A program made the translations under genes and the position numbers. Positions 14,867 through 24,138 of a DNA stretch of 64,000 nt are shown piece by piece. The first letter of the stretch is position 1. Each line of letters opens with the position of its first letter. The stretch comes from JALYOC01 sp036675345. Lineage in GTDB: Bacteria > Myxococcota > Myxococcia > Myxococcales > Myxococcaceae. The DNA is taken from assembly GCA_036675345.1 (NCBI GenBank), contig JAKFFE010000018.1:124001-188000 (forward strand). Direction: 5' to 3'. The notes beneath the pieces were generated by a model, which worked only from the letters and a program-made list of their open reading frames with translations, was not told the DNA's origin and did no database searches.

Positions 14867-17011
14867 CTACTCCTTCAGGGGGCGGGAGAGCACCATCAGC
14901 GAACGCGCCGCCAGCTCCACCATCCCCCCCGCCTGGGTCCGGGTGTGGGGCCCGGCCCCGCTCCGGGAGGTGTCCAGCAGCAACTCCCAGTCCGACCCCC
15001 ACTCGATCGCCGGCAGCTTGAAGCTCAATCCGGCGGCGTCGGCGTTCATCAGCACCAGCAGGGTGTCCCCGATCGGCCGGCGGCCCCGCGCGTCCGGGGT
15101 GGGGATGGCGTCTCCCCCCAGCAGGAAGCCCAGGGTGCGCACATCCGGGGTCTGCCAGTCCTGGCGGTTCATCTCCTGCCCGTCAGGGCGGAACCAGGCC
15201 AGATCCTTGAGCTTGGAGTCCCAGATGTGGTCCCCGCGGAAGAACCGCCGGCGGGTGAGCACCGGCTGGGTCCGGCGCAGACGGGCCAGATACGCGGTGT
15301 ACTCCAGCAGCGCCTGCTGCTTGTCGTCCAGGTTCCAGTCCACCCAGGAGATCGGGTTGTCCTGGCAGTAGGCGTTGTTGTTCCCGCCCTGGGTGCGACC
15401 CAGCTCGTCCCCGCCCACCAGCATCGGCACCCCCTGGGAGAGGAAGAGGGTGGCCAGGAAGTTGCGCTTCTGCTGCTCGCGCAGCTCCACCACCTTGGCG
15501 TCGTCGCTCTCCCCTTCGTGGCCGCAGTTCCAGGAGAGGTTGTCGTTGGTCCCGTCCCGGTTCTCCTCCCGGTTCGCCTCGTTGTGCTTGTGGTTGTAGG
15601 AGACCAGGTCGTGGAGGGTGAACCCGTCGTGGGCGGTGATGAAGTTGATGCTGGCCGCCGGTGACCGTCCGGAGAGCTGGAACAGATCCGCCGACCCGGT
15701 CAGCCGGTACCCCAGCTCCGCCAGCTGGCTCTCGTCGCCCCGCCAGTACTTGCGGACCGCGTCGCGGTACTTGCCGTTCCACTCCGACCACAGCACCGGG
15801 AAGTTCCCCAGCTGGTAGCCGCCCTCCCCCACGTCCCACGGTTCAGCGATCAGCTTCACCCTGGACAGCACCGGGTCCTGGTGGACCATCTGGAAGAAGG
15901 CGGCGCGGCGATCGTAGGAGAGCCGGTCCCGTCCCAGGGTGGAGGCCAGGTCGAACCGGAACCCGTCCACGTGCATCACCTCCACCCAGTAGCGCAGCGA
16001 GTCCAGCACCAGCTTCAGGGTCTGGGGGTGACCGGCGTTGAGTGAGTTCCCGGTGCCGGTGAAGTCCAGGTAGTAGCGCGGATCCCCGGGGGTGAGCGTG
16101 TAGTACGCCTGGTTGTCCAGCCCCTTGAAGGAGAGCATCGGGCCCAGGTGGTTGCCCTCCCCGGTGTGGTTGTAGACCACGTCCAGGATCACCTCGATCC
16201 CCGCCTGGTGCAGCTGCAGCACCATCCACTTGAACTCATCCACCTGCGCGCCGCGCGAACCCAGGTGGGCAAAACGCTGGTCGGGGGCGAAGTAGTTGAG
16301 GGTGCTGTAGCCCCAGTAGTTGGTGAAGCCCTTCTCCATCAGGAAGGTCTCGTCCACCGCCTCCTGCACCGGCAGGAACTCCACCGCGGTCACCCCCACC
16401 TTCTTGAGGTGTTCAATCACCGCCGGCTGGCCGAAGCCGGCGTAGGTGCCCCGCAGCGGCGGCGGCACCCCCGGGTGCTGCATGGTGAAGCCCTTGAGGT
16501 GGACCTCGTAGATCAGCGACTTGGCCAGGGGCGTGTTGGGTCGCACATCCCCGGTCCAGTCGAACTGGTCCACCACCACCACGCCCTTGGGCATGTAGGC
16601 GGCGTTGTCGGCGGGGTCCGCCACCAGGTCCTTGTCCGCCGCGTCCTTGTCGTAGGGATAGATGGCGCCGGAGAAGTCCACCTTGCCGGTCAGCGCCTTG
16701 GCATAGGGATCCACCAGCAGCTTGGCGGGGTTGAAGCGCAGCCCGCGGGCGGGCGCGTAGGGACCGTGGGCGCGCAGCCCATACAGCGTCCCCGGCCTGA
16801 GCCCGGGCACATAGCCGTGGAACACCCGACGGGTCAGCTCCGGGAGACGGATCCGCCGGATCTCCCGGCGGGGCTGATCGGGGTCGAAGAGGCAGACGTC
16901 GATCGCGTGGGCCCGCTCCGAGAACACGGCGAAGTTCACCCCCTCGCCGTCGTAGGTGGCGCCCAATACGTCCGGGCGCCCAGGAAGCACCCGGATGTCA
17001 CCTGCGCTCAT
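14867..17011 (-). CDS. glgX: Glycogen debranching enzyme GlgX
   Basis: A 714-residue isoamylase-type enzyme that removes alpha-1,6 branches from phosphorylase-trimmed glycogen. The GH13 barrel motifs are present: VILDVVYNHTGEGN (region I), DGFRFDLAST with the nucleophile Asp (region II), LIAEPWDVG with the acid Glu (region III) and NFITAHDGFTL (region IV). The N-terminal carbohydrate-binding domain (residues 1-150) and the GlgX signature GGDELGRTQGGNNNAYCQDN are also visible. Its ATG overlaps the treY stop by 4 bases, so linear glucans freed here may feed trehalose formation by TreY. The partner gene treZ is not in this window. Confidence 0.96.
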   Translation of the reverse strand: MSAGDIRVLPGRPDVLGATYDGEGVNFAVFSERAHAIDVCLFDPDQPRREIRRIRLPELTRRVFHGYVPGLRPGTLYGLRAHGPYAPARGLRFNPAKLLVDPYAKALTGKVDFSGAIYPYDKDAADKDLVADPADNAAYMPKGVVVVDQFDWTGDVRPNTPLAKSLIYEVHLKGFTMQHPGVPPPLRGTYAGFGQPAVIEHLKKVGVTAVEFLPVQEAVDETFLMEKGFTNYWGYSTLNYFAPDQRFAHLGSRGAQVDEFKWMVLQLHQAGIEVILDVVYNHTGEGNHLGPMLSFKGLDNQAYYTLTPGDPRYYLDFTGTGNSLNAGHPQTLKLVLDSLRYWVEVMHVDGFRFDLASTLGRDRLSYDRRAAFFQMVHQDPVLSRVKLIAEPWDVGEGGYQLGNFPVLWSEWNGKYRDAVRKYWRGDESQLAELGYRLTGSADLFQLSGRSPAASINFITAHDGFTLHDLVSYNHKHNEANREENRDGTNDNLSWNCGHEGESDDAKVVELREQQKRNFLATLFLSQGVPMLVGGDELGRTQGGNNNAYCQDNPISWVDWNLDDKQQALLEYTAYLARLRRTQPVLTRRRFFRGDHIWDSKLKDLAWFRPDGQEMNRQDWQTPDVRTLGFLLGGDAIPTPDARGRRPIGDTLLVLMNADAAGLSFKLPAIEWGSDWELLLDTSRSGAGPHTRTQAGGMVELAARSLMVLSRPLKE

Positions 17012-20000
17012 CGACCCGTAACCTTCTCCAGGAGTGTGACCGGGTAATGAGCGAGCAGGGCCGCCACGTCAAGGACCACCCGTCCCTCCACCCGGGTGGG
17101 GCGGAAGGTCTGCTGGGTGTAGACGTGGACCAGGGTGGCCCCCTCCAGCTCGTCCGGCAGCTGCAGCCAGCTTTTGCGGAACGCCGGGGCCAGCTGCCCC
17201 TGCTCGTCCTGCAAGGTGGCCACCAGCCGGGGCACCAGCACCACCACCTGGTCCTGCTCGTGGCGGCGGAGGTAGGCGATGGCCCGGTCGGCCCGCGGCC
17301 CCTCCAGGTCCAGCGGGAGGTAGCCCCCGCGACGGAACAGCTCCGGCTTGCGGCGGCGCAGCCGCAGCCCCTCCGCCAGGGTGAACAGCTTGATCGCCCC
17401 GGTCTTCAACTCCCCGGTCAGCTCCCGGCACAGGGCGGCCCGGTCCTCGCGGGCGCGGCGATCCAGCGAGTCCAGCAGCGCACTGCGGTGCGCGTAGTCC
17501 ACCGGCCGCCGGTTGTCCGGGTCCACCAGCGACAGGTCCCACAGCTCGTTGCCCTGGTAGATGTCCGGCGCGCCGGGGGAGGTGATCTTCAGCAGCAACT
17601 GGGACAGCGAGGAGAGCTGGCCCGGCGCCTCCACCCGTCGCTTGAAGGCCTCGAAGTCGGAGAGGAACTCCCGGCTCTGCTGGCGGTCGGTCACCCGTTC
17701 CACGAACCGCGCCACCGCCTGGTCGTACTCCGGGTTGGGGTTGAGCCAGCTGGTGTTGACCTTGGCCTCGCGGATCGCCTTGGCCAGGTACGCCCCGAGC
17801 CGCTCCCGGAAGGTCTCCCACTCCGCCTCCGGCACCGACTCCCCCATCGGCCAGGCGCCCAGCAGGGTCTGGTAGAAGAGGTACTCCTCGTTGGCGTCCG
17901 GGGCCGGGGCATCGTGCACCCGCTGCTTGTGGGAGGCGTTGAGCCGGGCCCAGCGCGCCAGCCCCTCCGACCACAGCTGCGGCAGCTCGGAGATGACGTT
18001 GATCCGCGCCCGCACGTCCTCGCTGCGCTTGGTGTCGTGGGTGGAGCTGGTGAGGAAGGAGGCCGGCCAGTACTCCGCCCGCTCCTGGTTGCGCAGGTGG
18101 AAGGTGGAGGGGGAGGTGCCGAACCGCTCCGGCTCCCCCCCCACCTCGTTGAGCGAGGTCAGCCGGTTGTAGATGTAGAACGCGGTGTCCTCCAGCCCCT
18201 TGGCCATCACCGGGCCGGTCACCTGCTGCAGCTTCATCGCGAAGCGCAGCATCACCGCCTTCTCCGCCTCCCCCACGTGCTCCGGGTACCGGCGCAACAG
18301 CACGTCCTGCAAGAAGTCGAAGATGGTGGCGTTGGTGTTGGGGTCCCGCCGCTTGGCCCGGGCAATGGTCCACTCCACGTAGCGCACGTCGCGCTCGTCC
18401 AGCCCACGCCAGCCGTCCACGTAGGTCCGGTACACCGGGAACAGGGCGATGAACTCCACCAGCGCCCGGCGGAGGCTGTTGAGGGTGAAGTCCCGGGTGC
18501 GGCGATCCAGCTCGCTGATCCGGTTCAGCTCCCGGGCCAGCACGTTCACCTCGCTGGCCATCGCCGAGGAGAGGATCAGCCGCTTCTTCTCGTAGAGCAG
18601 CGCGTCGAAGTCCAGCTCCCGGCCCAGGAAGCGATGGTAGGCGTCGGTCAGCGGGCCCTCCTGGTCGCGGTCCACGAACAGCCCGGTCACCGCGTGCGCG
18701 AAGCGGTACCCCACCGTCCCGTGCACCGCCCAGTCCTCCGGGATCCGCTCCCGGCCTCCCTGGATCTTCTCCACCACCACGTACAGCGACCGCCGCAGCA
18801 CCCCCTCCGGGTCGGCGGCCAGCTCCTCCTGGAACCGCTGCCGCAGCCGCCCCTCCAGCTGCGGCCACAGCCGGGGATCCACCCCGGTGGCCTCCGCCCG
18901 GGCCCGGGTCCGCTCCACCAGATGCTGCTCCTGCAGGTTCAGGAAGTAGGCGGTGGGATCGAACAGCCCGTCCGGGTGATCGATCCGCAGCCCGGTGATC
19001 CGCCCCTGACGGAGGAAGCGGAAGATCAGCCGGTGCGCGTGTTCGAACACCTCCGGGTCCTCCACCCGGATCGCCGCCAGCCCGTTGATGTCGAAGAAAC
19101 GGCGGTAGTTGATCTCCTCCCCCGCCACCCGCCAGTGCGCCAGTCGGTAGCTGCAGTGCTCCAGCAGCTCGTCCAGCCGGTCGAAGCTGCGCGGATCCCC
19201 CTGCTGGCCGTTGAACACGGTCACGTTCTTCTGCAGGTGCCGCAAGACCTCCGCGTTGCGGGAGACCAGCAGCGCCAGCCGCCGCTTGATCACCTGCTTC
19301 TCCCGGTTCCGCTCCACCCGCTTGAGTCGCTCGGTCTCGGTGCGGGGCGGCAGGTGCTCCAGCGCGGTGAGGATCGAGAGCAGCTCCAGGTAGTCGTCGT
19401 GCTCCTCCCCCAGCACCGCCGCCAGCTCCGGAAGCTGGTGGGACAGCAGGTGGTGGTACTGGCGGGGAGCCAGCGGGAACCGCCGGTCCCAGTAGCGGAG
19501 GCCGAAGGCGCCGCCCGCCGGGTCGAACTCCAGCTGCAGCTCGCCGTTCTCCAGCACCTTGCCGTACTGATCCCCCAGCACCGGCAACAGCACCTTGTCC
19601 CGCAGCTCGCCCTTCACCGGGTTCCAGTCCACGTCGAAGTACTTGGCGTAGAGCGAGGAGGGGCCGTTCTCCAGCACGTCCAGCCACAGCCGGTTCTCCC
19701 CGTCGATCCCCATGTGGTTGGGGACCACGTCCAGCACCTGCCCCATCCCCCGCGCGCGCAGGGCGTCCGAGAGCGCCTGGTGTTCGGCGTCGGTCCCGAT
19801 CTCCGGGTTGATCTCCAGGTGGTCCAGCACGTCGTAGCCGTGGTTGCTGCCGGGGACGGCCTTCAGACAGGGGGAGGAGTAGAGGTCGGTGATCCCCAGC
19901 CGGTCCAGGTAGGGGACCTGGGCCTGGGCGTCCTGGAAGCGGAAGTCCTTGTTCAGCTGGACCCGGTAACAGGACAGCGGGGTCTGGCGGGCGGCCTGCA

Positions 20001-20064
20001 GCAGCTCCTCACGGACCTGCGAGAACAACGAGTCGGCCAGCGCCTGCGGGTCGGGTTGAGACAT
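17008..20064 (-). CDS. treY: Malto-oligosyltrehalose synthase TreY
   Basis: A 1018-residue GH13 enzyme that converts the reducing end of malto-oligosaccharides to a trehalosyl unit. TreY wording is clear: TPLSCYRVQLNKDFRFQDA at the start, SNHGYDVLDHLEINPEIG, VLDVVPNHMGIDGENRLW, GLRIDHPDGLFDP and GLEDTAFYIYNRLTSLNEVGG, then FLTSSTHDTKRSEDVRARI. The length is at the upper end for the family. ATG 20064 (MSQPDPQ) has AAGGGG upstream; a 12-residue longer reading has no such site. Translational coupling with glgX suggests one glycogen-to-trehalose unit. Confidence 0.96.
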   Translation of the reverse strand: MSQPDPQALADSLFSQVREELLQAARQTPLSCYRVQLNKDFRFQDAQAQVPYLDRLGITDLYSSPCLKAVPGSNHGYDVLDHLEINPEIGTDAEHQALSDALRARGMGQVLDVVPNHMGIDGENRLWLDVLENGPSSLYAKYFDVDWNPVKGELRDKVLLPVLGDQYGKVLENGELQLEFDPAGGAFGLRYWDRRFPLAPRQYHHLLSHQLPELAAVLGEEHDDYLELLSILTALEHLPPRTETERLKRVERNREKQVIKRRLALLVSRNAEVLRHLQKNVTVFNGQQGDPRSFDRLDELLEHCSYRLAHWRVAGEEINYRRFFDINGLAAIRVEDPEVFEHAHRLIFRFLRQGRITGLRIDHPDGLFDPTAYFLNLQEQHLVERTRARAEATGVDPRLWPQLEGRLRQRFQEELAADPEGVLRRSLYVVVEKIQGGRERIPEDWAVHGTVGYRFAHAVTGLFVDRDQEGPLTDAYHRFLGRELDFDALLYEKKRLILSSAMASEVNVLARELNRISELDRRTRDFTLNSLRRALVEFIALFPVYRTYVDGWRGLDERDVRYVEWTIARAKRRDPNTNATIFDFLQDVLLRRYPEHVGEAEKAVMLRFAMKLQQVTGPVMAKGLEDTAFYIYNRLTSLNEVGGEPERFGTSPSTFHLRNQERAEYWPASFLTSSTHDTKRSEDVRARINVISELPQLWSEGLARWARLNASHKQRVHDAPAPDANEEYLFYQTLLGAWPMGESVPEAEWETFRERLGAYLAKAIREAKVNTSWLNPNPEYDQAVARFVERVTDRQQSREFLSDFEAFKRRVEAPGQLSSLSQLLLKITSPGAPDIYQGNELWDLSLVDPDNRRPVDYAHRSALLDSLDRRAREDRAALCRELTGELKTGAIKLFTLAEGLRLRRRKPELFRRGGYLPLDLEGPRADRAIAYLRRHEQDQVVVLVPRLVATLQDEQGQLAPAFRKSWLQLPDELEGATLVHVYTQQTFRPTRVEGRVVLDVAALLAHYPVTLLEKVTGR

Positions 20065-20159
20065 GGCCCCTTGTTTAGGGACCGGGCAGCGCAAAGGCAC
20101 CGGGGAAGACGCGGGGGAGACGACCAGCCAACGTTCATTTCCCGGAGCCGGAAAAGTCG

Positions 20160-20186
20160 AAGGCCCGCCGGTTGAGGGCGGGCCTT
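20160..20186 (-). terminator. Intrinsic terminator after the SWIB gene
   Basis: A perfect 10-bp stem (AAGGCCCGCC at 20160-20169 pairs with 20177-20186) with a 7-base loop lies 35 bases beyond the SWIB stop on the minus strand and is followed there by a short CTTTTC run. It separates the SWIB gene from treY. Confidence 0.75.
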
Positions 20187-20220
20187 CTGTCTCAAGGAGC
20201 GCGGGCGCTCCGCGAAACGA

Positions 20221-20556
20221 CTAGCTCAGCTGCTTGTTGACCAGCTTGGTCATCTCGAACATCGAGACCTGCTTCTTGCCACCGAACACGGCCTTCAGCT
20301 TGTCGTCGGCGTTGATCATCCGCTTCTCCTTGGGATCCTGGAGATTGTTCTTGCGGATGTAGGCCCACAGCTTCTTCACGACCTCGGTGCGGGGCAGCGG
20401 CTTGGCGCCGACAACCTCGGCCAGCACCGGCGAGGGGGTCATTTCCTTCATGAATGCAGCGTTCGGCTTGCGCTTGGCGGCGGCGGCAGGCTTCTTCGCG
20501 GCAGGCTTCTTGGCAGGAGCAGCGGGCTTCTTCGCAGCGGTCTTCTTGGCGGCCAT
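20221..20556 (-). CDS. Histone-H1-like tail fused to a SWIB/MDM2 domain
   Basis: A 111-residue protein. The first ~30 residues are Lys/Ala/Pro repeats of the AKKPAA type, like the basic DNA-binding tails of histone H1 and bacterial nucleoid proteins. The rest is a SWIB/MDM2 domain: SPVLAEVVGAKPLPRTEVVKKLW, IRKNNLQDPKEKRMINAD, VFGGKKQVSMFEMTKLVNKQ. SWIB is chiefly a eukaryotic chromatin-remodelling fold, found in bacteria mainly in Chlamydiae and some others. It is probably a nucleoid-associated protein; the role is unproven. ATG 20556 has GGAGGAG a short way upstream. It has its own terminator and a 236-base divergent promoter region. Confidence 0.88.
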   Translation of the reverse strand: MAAKKTAAKKPAAPAKKPAAKKPAAAAKRKPNAAFMKEMTPSPVLAEVVGAKPLPRTEVVKKLWAYIRKNNLQDPKEKRMINADDKLKAVFGGKKQVSMFEMTKLVNKQLS

Positions 20557-20792
20557 TCTTCTTGAGTCTCCTCCCCTCCAGGGGACGTTGCGTGGCTTCG
20601 GTCGAAGCCTCAGGCCTGCGTTGCGTAGCACGGGCAGAGAGGAAATCCATCCCCCCATGAGCAAATTCCCCTCTGGGGGAGCTGCGCCGTCAGAGGGAGA
20701 ACGGGAGGAATTTCCTTGCAATCCCCTCGGGGGAGGGCCGGAAACGAGGCTTCGCTAGACCCAAAGCCGCCTCCGGGGTAGTCAGCCACGCC

Positions 20793-21461
20793 GTGCAATT
20801 TACCAAGGCCGCCTTCTACGACGTCGACGGCACGCTGGTCCGAACCAACGTGGTGCATGCGTATGCCTATTACGCCATGAACCGCGGATCCCTGATGGGG
20901 ATCGCAGGCCGGACACTGGCGATGACCGCGTCGCTCCCGCTGTTCGGCGTGCTGGATACGCTCAACCGCAAGGTGTTCAACGAGTTCTTCTACCGCTACT
21001 ACGCGGGCCTCACCGAGGACCGGCTGGTGACCCTGGCCGAGGATCTCTTCGAGGACGTGCTCAAGGACGCCATCTTCCCCCAGGCCAAGGACCTGATCGA
21101 CGAGGCCCGCCGCGACGGGTGCAAGATCGTCCTGGTCACCGGCGCGCTGGACTTCACCATGCGCCCGTTGGCCAACTACCTGGGCGCGGACGAGCTGATC
21201 GCCAACAAGATGCAGTACGTGGGCGGGGTGGCCACCGGGAAGGTGATCCCTCCGATCATCGAGGGGGCGTACAAGGCCAACGCCATCCGCGACTACTGCG
21301 TGAAGCACCAGCTGGCCCTGGACAAGTCCTACGCGTATTCGGACAGCGGCTCCGACTACCCGATGCTGGCCATCGTCGGCCGGCCCACCGCCGTGAACCC
21401 GGATGTGAGGCTGCGCTCCCTGGCGCGCGCCTACAACTGGCCAATCCTCGACCTGACCTAA
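20793..21461 (+). CDS. HAD-IB family phosphatase
   Basis: A 222-residue hydrolase of the haloacid dehalogenase superfamily, subfamily IB. Motif I AAFYDVDGTLV holds the nucleophile and acid/base Asp residues, motif II is IVLVTGAL, a conserved Lys sits in the middle segment, and motif IV is YSDSGSDYPML. Relatives are phosphoserine-phosphatase-like enzymes, often beside lipid acyltransferase or reductase genes; the substrate here is unknown. The start used is GTG 20793 because the domain begins 6 residues later; no good ribosome-binding site is visible. The next gene follows after 4 bases. Confidence 0.85.
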   Translation: MQFTKAAFYDVDGTLVRTNVVHAYAYYAMNRGSLMGIAGRTLAMTASLPLFGVLDTLNRKVFNEFFYRYYAGLTEDRLVTLAEDLFEDVLKDAIFPQAKDLIDEARRDGCKIVLVTGALDFTMRPLANYLGADELIANKMQYVGGVATGKVIPPIIEGAYKANAIRDYCVKHQLALDKSYAYSDSGSDYPMLAIVGRPTAVNPDVRLRSLARAYNWPILDLT

Positions 21462-21465
21462 GACC

Positions 21466-23082
21466 ATGCGCCCTTTGAAGACGCTCAAGAAGCTGTACGA
21501 CGAGGAGTCGCACATCGTCATCACCGAGAAGGGCTCGCCTCCGCGGGTCATCTTCTCCGGCGAGGACATCCTCACCGAGAACCTGCCGGTGGGCACCCGG
21601 GTGATCTACCCGCGCCCGCCGCTGGAGCCGGTCCCCAACGACAAGGCCGCCATCCGTTGGGCGATCAACCACCCGGAGGGGATGGACCCGCTGCACGCGC
21701 TGCTCCGCCCGGGGATGAAGGTCACCATCGCGGTGGACGACATCTCGCTGCCGCTGCCGCCGATGGTCACCCCGGACATCCGTCAGCGGGTGCTGGAGAT
21801 CGTGCTGGAGCTGCTGGGCGACTCCGGGGTGGACGACGTGCACATCATCGTCGCCAACGCGCTGCACCGGCGGATGACCGACGGGGAGATGAAGCGGATG
21901 GTCGGAGAGAAGATCTTCGACGCCTTCCACCCGGACCGGTTCTACAACCATGACGCCGAGGATCCGGACGGGATGGTGGAGCTGGAGCGGACCTCCCAGA
22001 ACGAGGTGGTGGCGGTGAACCGCCGCGCCGCCGAGTCGGACCTGCTGATCTACATCAACATCAACCTGGTCCCGATGGACGGCGGCCACAAGTCGGTGGG
22101 CACCGGGCTGGCGAACTACGACTCGCTGCGGGCGCACCACAACCCGAAGACCATCCGCGAGTCCGACTCCTACATGGAGCCCTCCCGGTCGCAGCTGCAC
22201 AAGAGCACCGAGCGGATCGGCCGGGTGATCGACAAGCACCTGAAGGTCTTCCACATCGAGACCGTGCTCAACACCAAGATGTTCGGGAACGGGATGGAGT
22301 TCCTGGGCCTCAAGCAGGAGGAGGACTTCACCGAGACCGACCGGCTCAAGCTCAAGGCGCTGCAGTTCACCTTGAAGAACATGCCGCGGCCGATGAAGCG
22401 CAAGCTGTTCCACTCCATCCCCGCGCCGTACGGGGTGATCGGGGTGTTCGCCGGAGCCACCGAGCCCACCCACGCCAAGACCCTGGAGCTGTGCTGGAAG
22501 CAGTACTCGGTGCCGGTGCAGGGGCAGAGCGACATCGTCATCTTCGGGATGACCCACATCTCGCCCTACAACGTGAACTCCATCCTCAACCCGCTGCTGC
22601 TGCAGGTGATGACGCTGGGGTACCTGTTCAACCTCAACCGCGGGGTCCCGCTGGTCAAGAAGGGCGGGGTGATCATCGTCACCCACCCCGCCTATGACGA
22701 GTTCGATCCGGACCACCACCCCAGCTACATCGAGTTCTTCAACCGCCTGCTCCCGGAGACCCGGGACGCGATGAAGCTGGAGCACAAGTACGAGAAGGAG
22801 TTCGCCAAGAACCCCAGCTACGTGCACCTGTACCGGAAGGGGAACGCCTACCACGGCGCCCACCCCTTCTACATGTGGTACTGGGGCGAGAACGGCCGCC
22901 AGCACTGCGGCAAGGTGATCGTGGCCGGCGCGGAGAACAACCACGTGCCCCAGATGCTGGGCTGGGACCGCACCGACACCCTCTCCGAGGCGATCGAGGA
23001 GGCCCGGGGGTTCATGGGCCGCAATGCCTCGATCTCCATGGTCCACATCCCGCCCATCCTGCAGACGGATGTGAAGCTGTAA
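21466..23082 (+). CDS. LarA-like (lactate racemase superfamily, DUF2088) protein
   Basis: A 538-residue protein, longer than classical LarA (~425). The LarA N-domain wording is present: GMKVTIAVDDISLPLPPMVTPDIRQ, IIVANALHRRMTDGEMKRMVG and SDLLIYININLVPMDGGHKSVGTGLANY. The His/Lys positions that grip the nickel-pincer cofactor in LarA seem to be partly kept (His in NALHRR, His in GGHKS), so a nickel-pincer racemase or epimerase is possible but unproven. A long insertion with FVDK-type helical wording and a Tyr/His-rich C-terminus distinguish it. It starts 4 bases after the HAD phosphatase gene, and the two seem to act together. Confidence 0.72.
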   Translation: MRPLKTLKKLYDEESHIVITEKGSPPRVIFSGEDILTENLPVGTRVIYPRPPLEPVPNDKAAIRWAINHPEGMDPLHALLRPGMKVTIAVDDISLPLPPMVTPDIRQRVLEIVLELLGDSGVDDVHIIVANALHRRMTDGEMKRMVGEKIFDAFHPDRFYNHDAEDPDGMVELERTSQNEVVAVNRRAAESDLLIYININLVPMDGGHKSVGTGLANYDSLRAHHNPKTIRESDSYMEPSRSQLHKSTERIGRVIDKHLKVFHIETVLNTKMFGNGMEFLGLKQEEDFTETDRLKLKALQFTLKNMPRPMKRKLFHSIPAPYGVIGVFAGATEPTHAKTLELCWKQYSVPVQGQSDIVIFGMTHISPYNVNSILNPLLLQVMTLGYLFNLNRGVPLVKKGGVIIVTHPAYDEFDPDHHPSYIEFFNRLLPETRDAMKLEHKYEKEFAKNPSYVHLYRKGNAYHGAHPFYMWYWGENGRQHCGKVIVAGAENNHVPQMLGWDRTDTLSEAIEEARGFMGRNASISMVHIPPILQTDVKL

Positions 23083-23150
23083 GGACCCGCGGGACCGACG
23101 GCCGGGACTGGCAGCGATGCCGGCCCGGCCGTTTGCTTTGCGGGGCCCGC

Positions 23151-23196
23151 CGACGCTCCGACGCTCCGACGCTCCGACGCTCCGACGCTCCGACGC
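23151..23196 (+). repeat. 8-bp tandem repeat upstream of the symporter gene
   Basis: Five full copies of CGACGCTC and a 6-base partial copy run without a mismatch from 23151 to 23196. The array ends 30 bases before the ATG of the symporter gene and 18 bases before its ribosome-binding site, inside its promoter or leader. Copy-number change by slippage could alter promoter spacing. Confidence 0.95.
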
Positions 23197-23225
23197 GGTA
23201 GGCTGGTCCGCTGAGGGGAGTCCAC

Positions 23226-24119
23226 ATGCAATCCACGGTGTTGCTCGCGGTGTTCCTGCCATTGGGCCTGGGCGTGGTCATGCTCGGGCTGGGGCTGTCG
23301 TTATCCCTGGCCGACTTCACCCGGGTGGCCAAGTACCCCCGGGCGGTGGTGGTGGCGCTGGTCTGTCAGATGGTGCTGCTGCCCCTCTTCTGCCTGGCGG
23401 TGGTGAAGGGGTTCGGCCTGCCCCCGGTGCTGGCGGTGGGGATGATGCTGCTGGCCGCCTCACCCGGCGGTGCCACCGCCAACCTCTACAGCCACCTGGC
23501 GGGCGGGGACGTGGCGCTGAACCTCACCCTGACCGCGGTCAACAGCCTGCTCTCGGTGTTCACCCTTCCGCTGATCGTCAACTTCTCCCTGGTCTACTTC
23601 CTGGGTGACCAGACGGCGATCCCGCTGCAGTTCGGCAAGACGCTGCAGATCTTCGCGGTGGTGCTGGGGCCAGTCTCGATCGGGATGGTGCTGAGGAAGA
23701 AGCTCCCCGCGCTGGCCGCCCGGCTGGAGCGGCCGGTGAAGGGGCTCTCGGCGCTGTTCCTGGTGCTGATCGTGATCGCCACCGCGATCGGCGAACGGCA
23801 CAACCTGGTCCGCTACTTCACCGAGGTCGGCCTGGCGGCGCTGGTGTTCAACCTGGTCAGCCTGGGGGTGGGCTACTTCGTCCCCCGCCTGGTCCGGTTG
23901 GGCCGCCCGCAGGCAGTGGCGATCGGGATGGAGATCGGGATCCACAACGGGACGCTGGCGATCGCCATCGCGTCCAGTCCGTCCCTGCTCAACAACACCG
24001 CGATGTCGATTCCGCCCGCAGTCTACAGCGTGATCATGTTCCTCACCGCCGCGGCGTTTGGATACTGGGTCAGCCGCGGCAAGGCGGCGCCGCAGCCGGT
24101 CCCGGTGGGCGAGGCCTGA
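23226..24119 (+). CDS. Bile acid:sodium symporter (BASS)-family transporter
   Basis: A 297-residue membrane protein with 8-10 hydrophobic segments. Family wording is LPLGLGVVMLGLGLSLSLADF, VVALVCQMVLLPLFCLAVV, MLLAASPGGATANLYSHLAGGDVALN and AIGMEIGIHNGTLAIAIASS. These are the BASS helices that line the substrate site and the sodium sites. Bacterial members carry organic acids such as pantoate or oxoacids rather than bile acids; the substrate here is not shown. Ribosome-binding site AGGGGAG lies at 23214-23220. The gene ends in front of the palindromic element at 24139. Confidence 0.88.
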   Translation: MQSTVLLAVFLPLGLGVVMLGLGLSLSLADFTRVAKYPRAVVVALVCQMVLLPLFCLAVVKGFGLPPVLAVGMMLLAASPGGATANLYSHLAGGDVALNLTLTAVNSLLSVFTLPLIVNFSLVYFLGDQTAIPLQFGKTLQIFAVVLGPVSIGMVLRKKLPALAARLERPVKGLSALFLVLIVIATAIGERHNLVRYFTEVGLAALVFNLVSLGVGYFVPRLVRLGRPQAVAIGMEIGIHNGTLAIAIASSPSLLNNTAMSIPPAVYSVIMFLTAAAFGYWVSRGKAAPQPVPVGEA

Positions 24120-24138
24120 GCGGCCCATCACCTCCGGC

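Noticed and set aside
17047..20175. Long plus-strand open frame opposite treY
   Set aside because: The composition is Gln/Gly/Leu/Val-rich with no domain, and all TreY motifs lie on the other strand.
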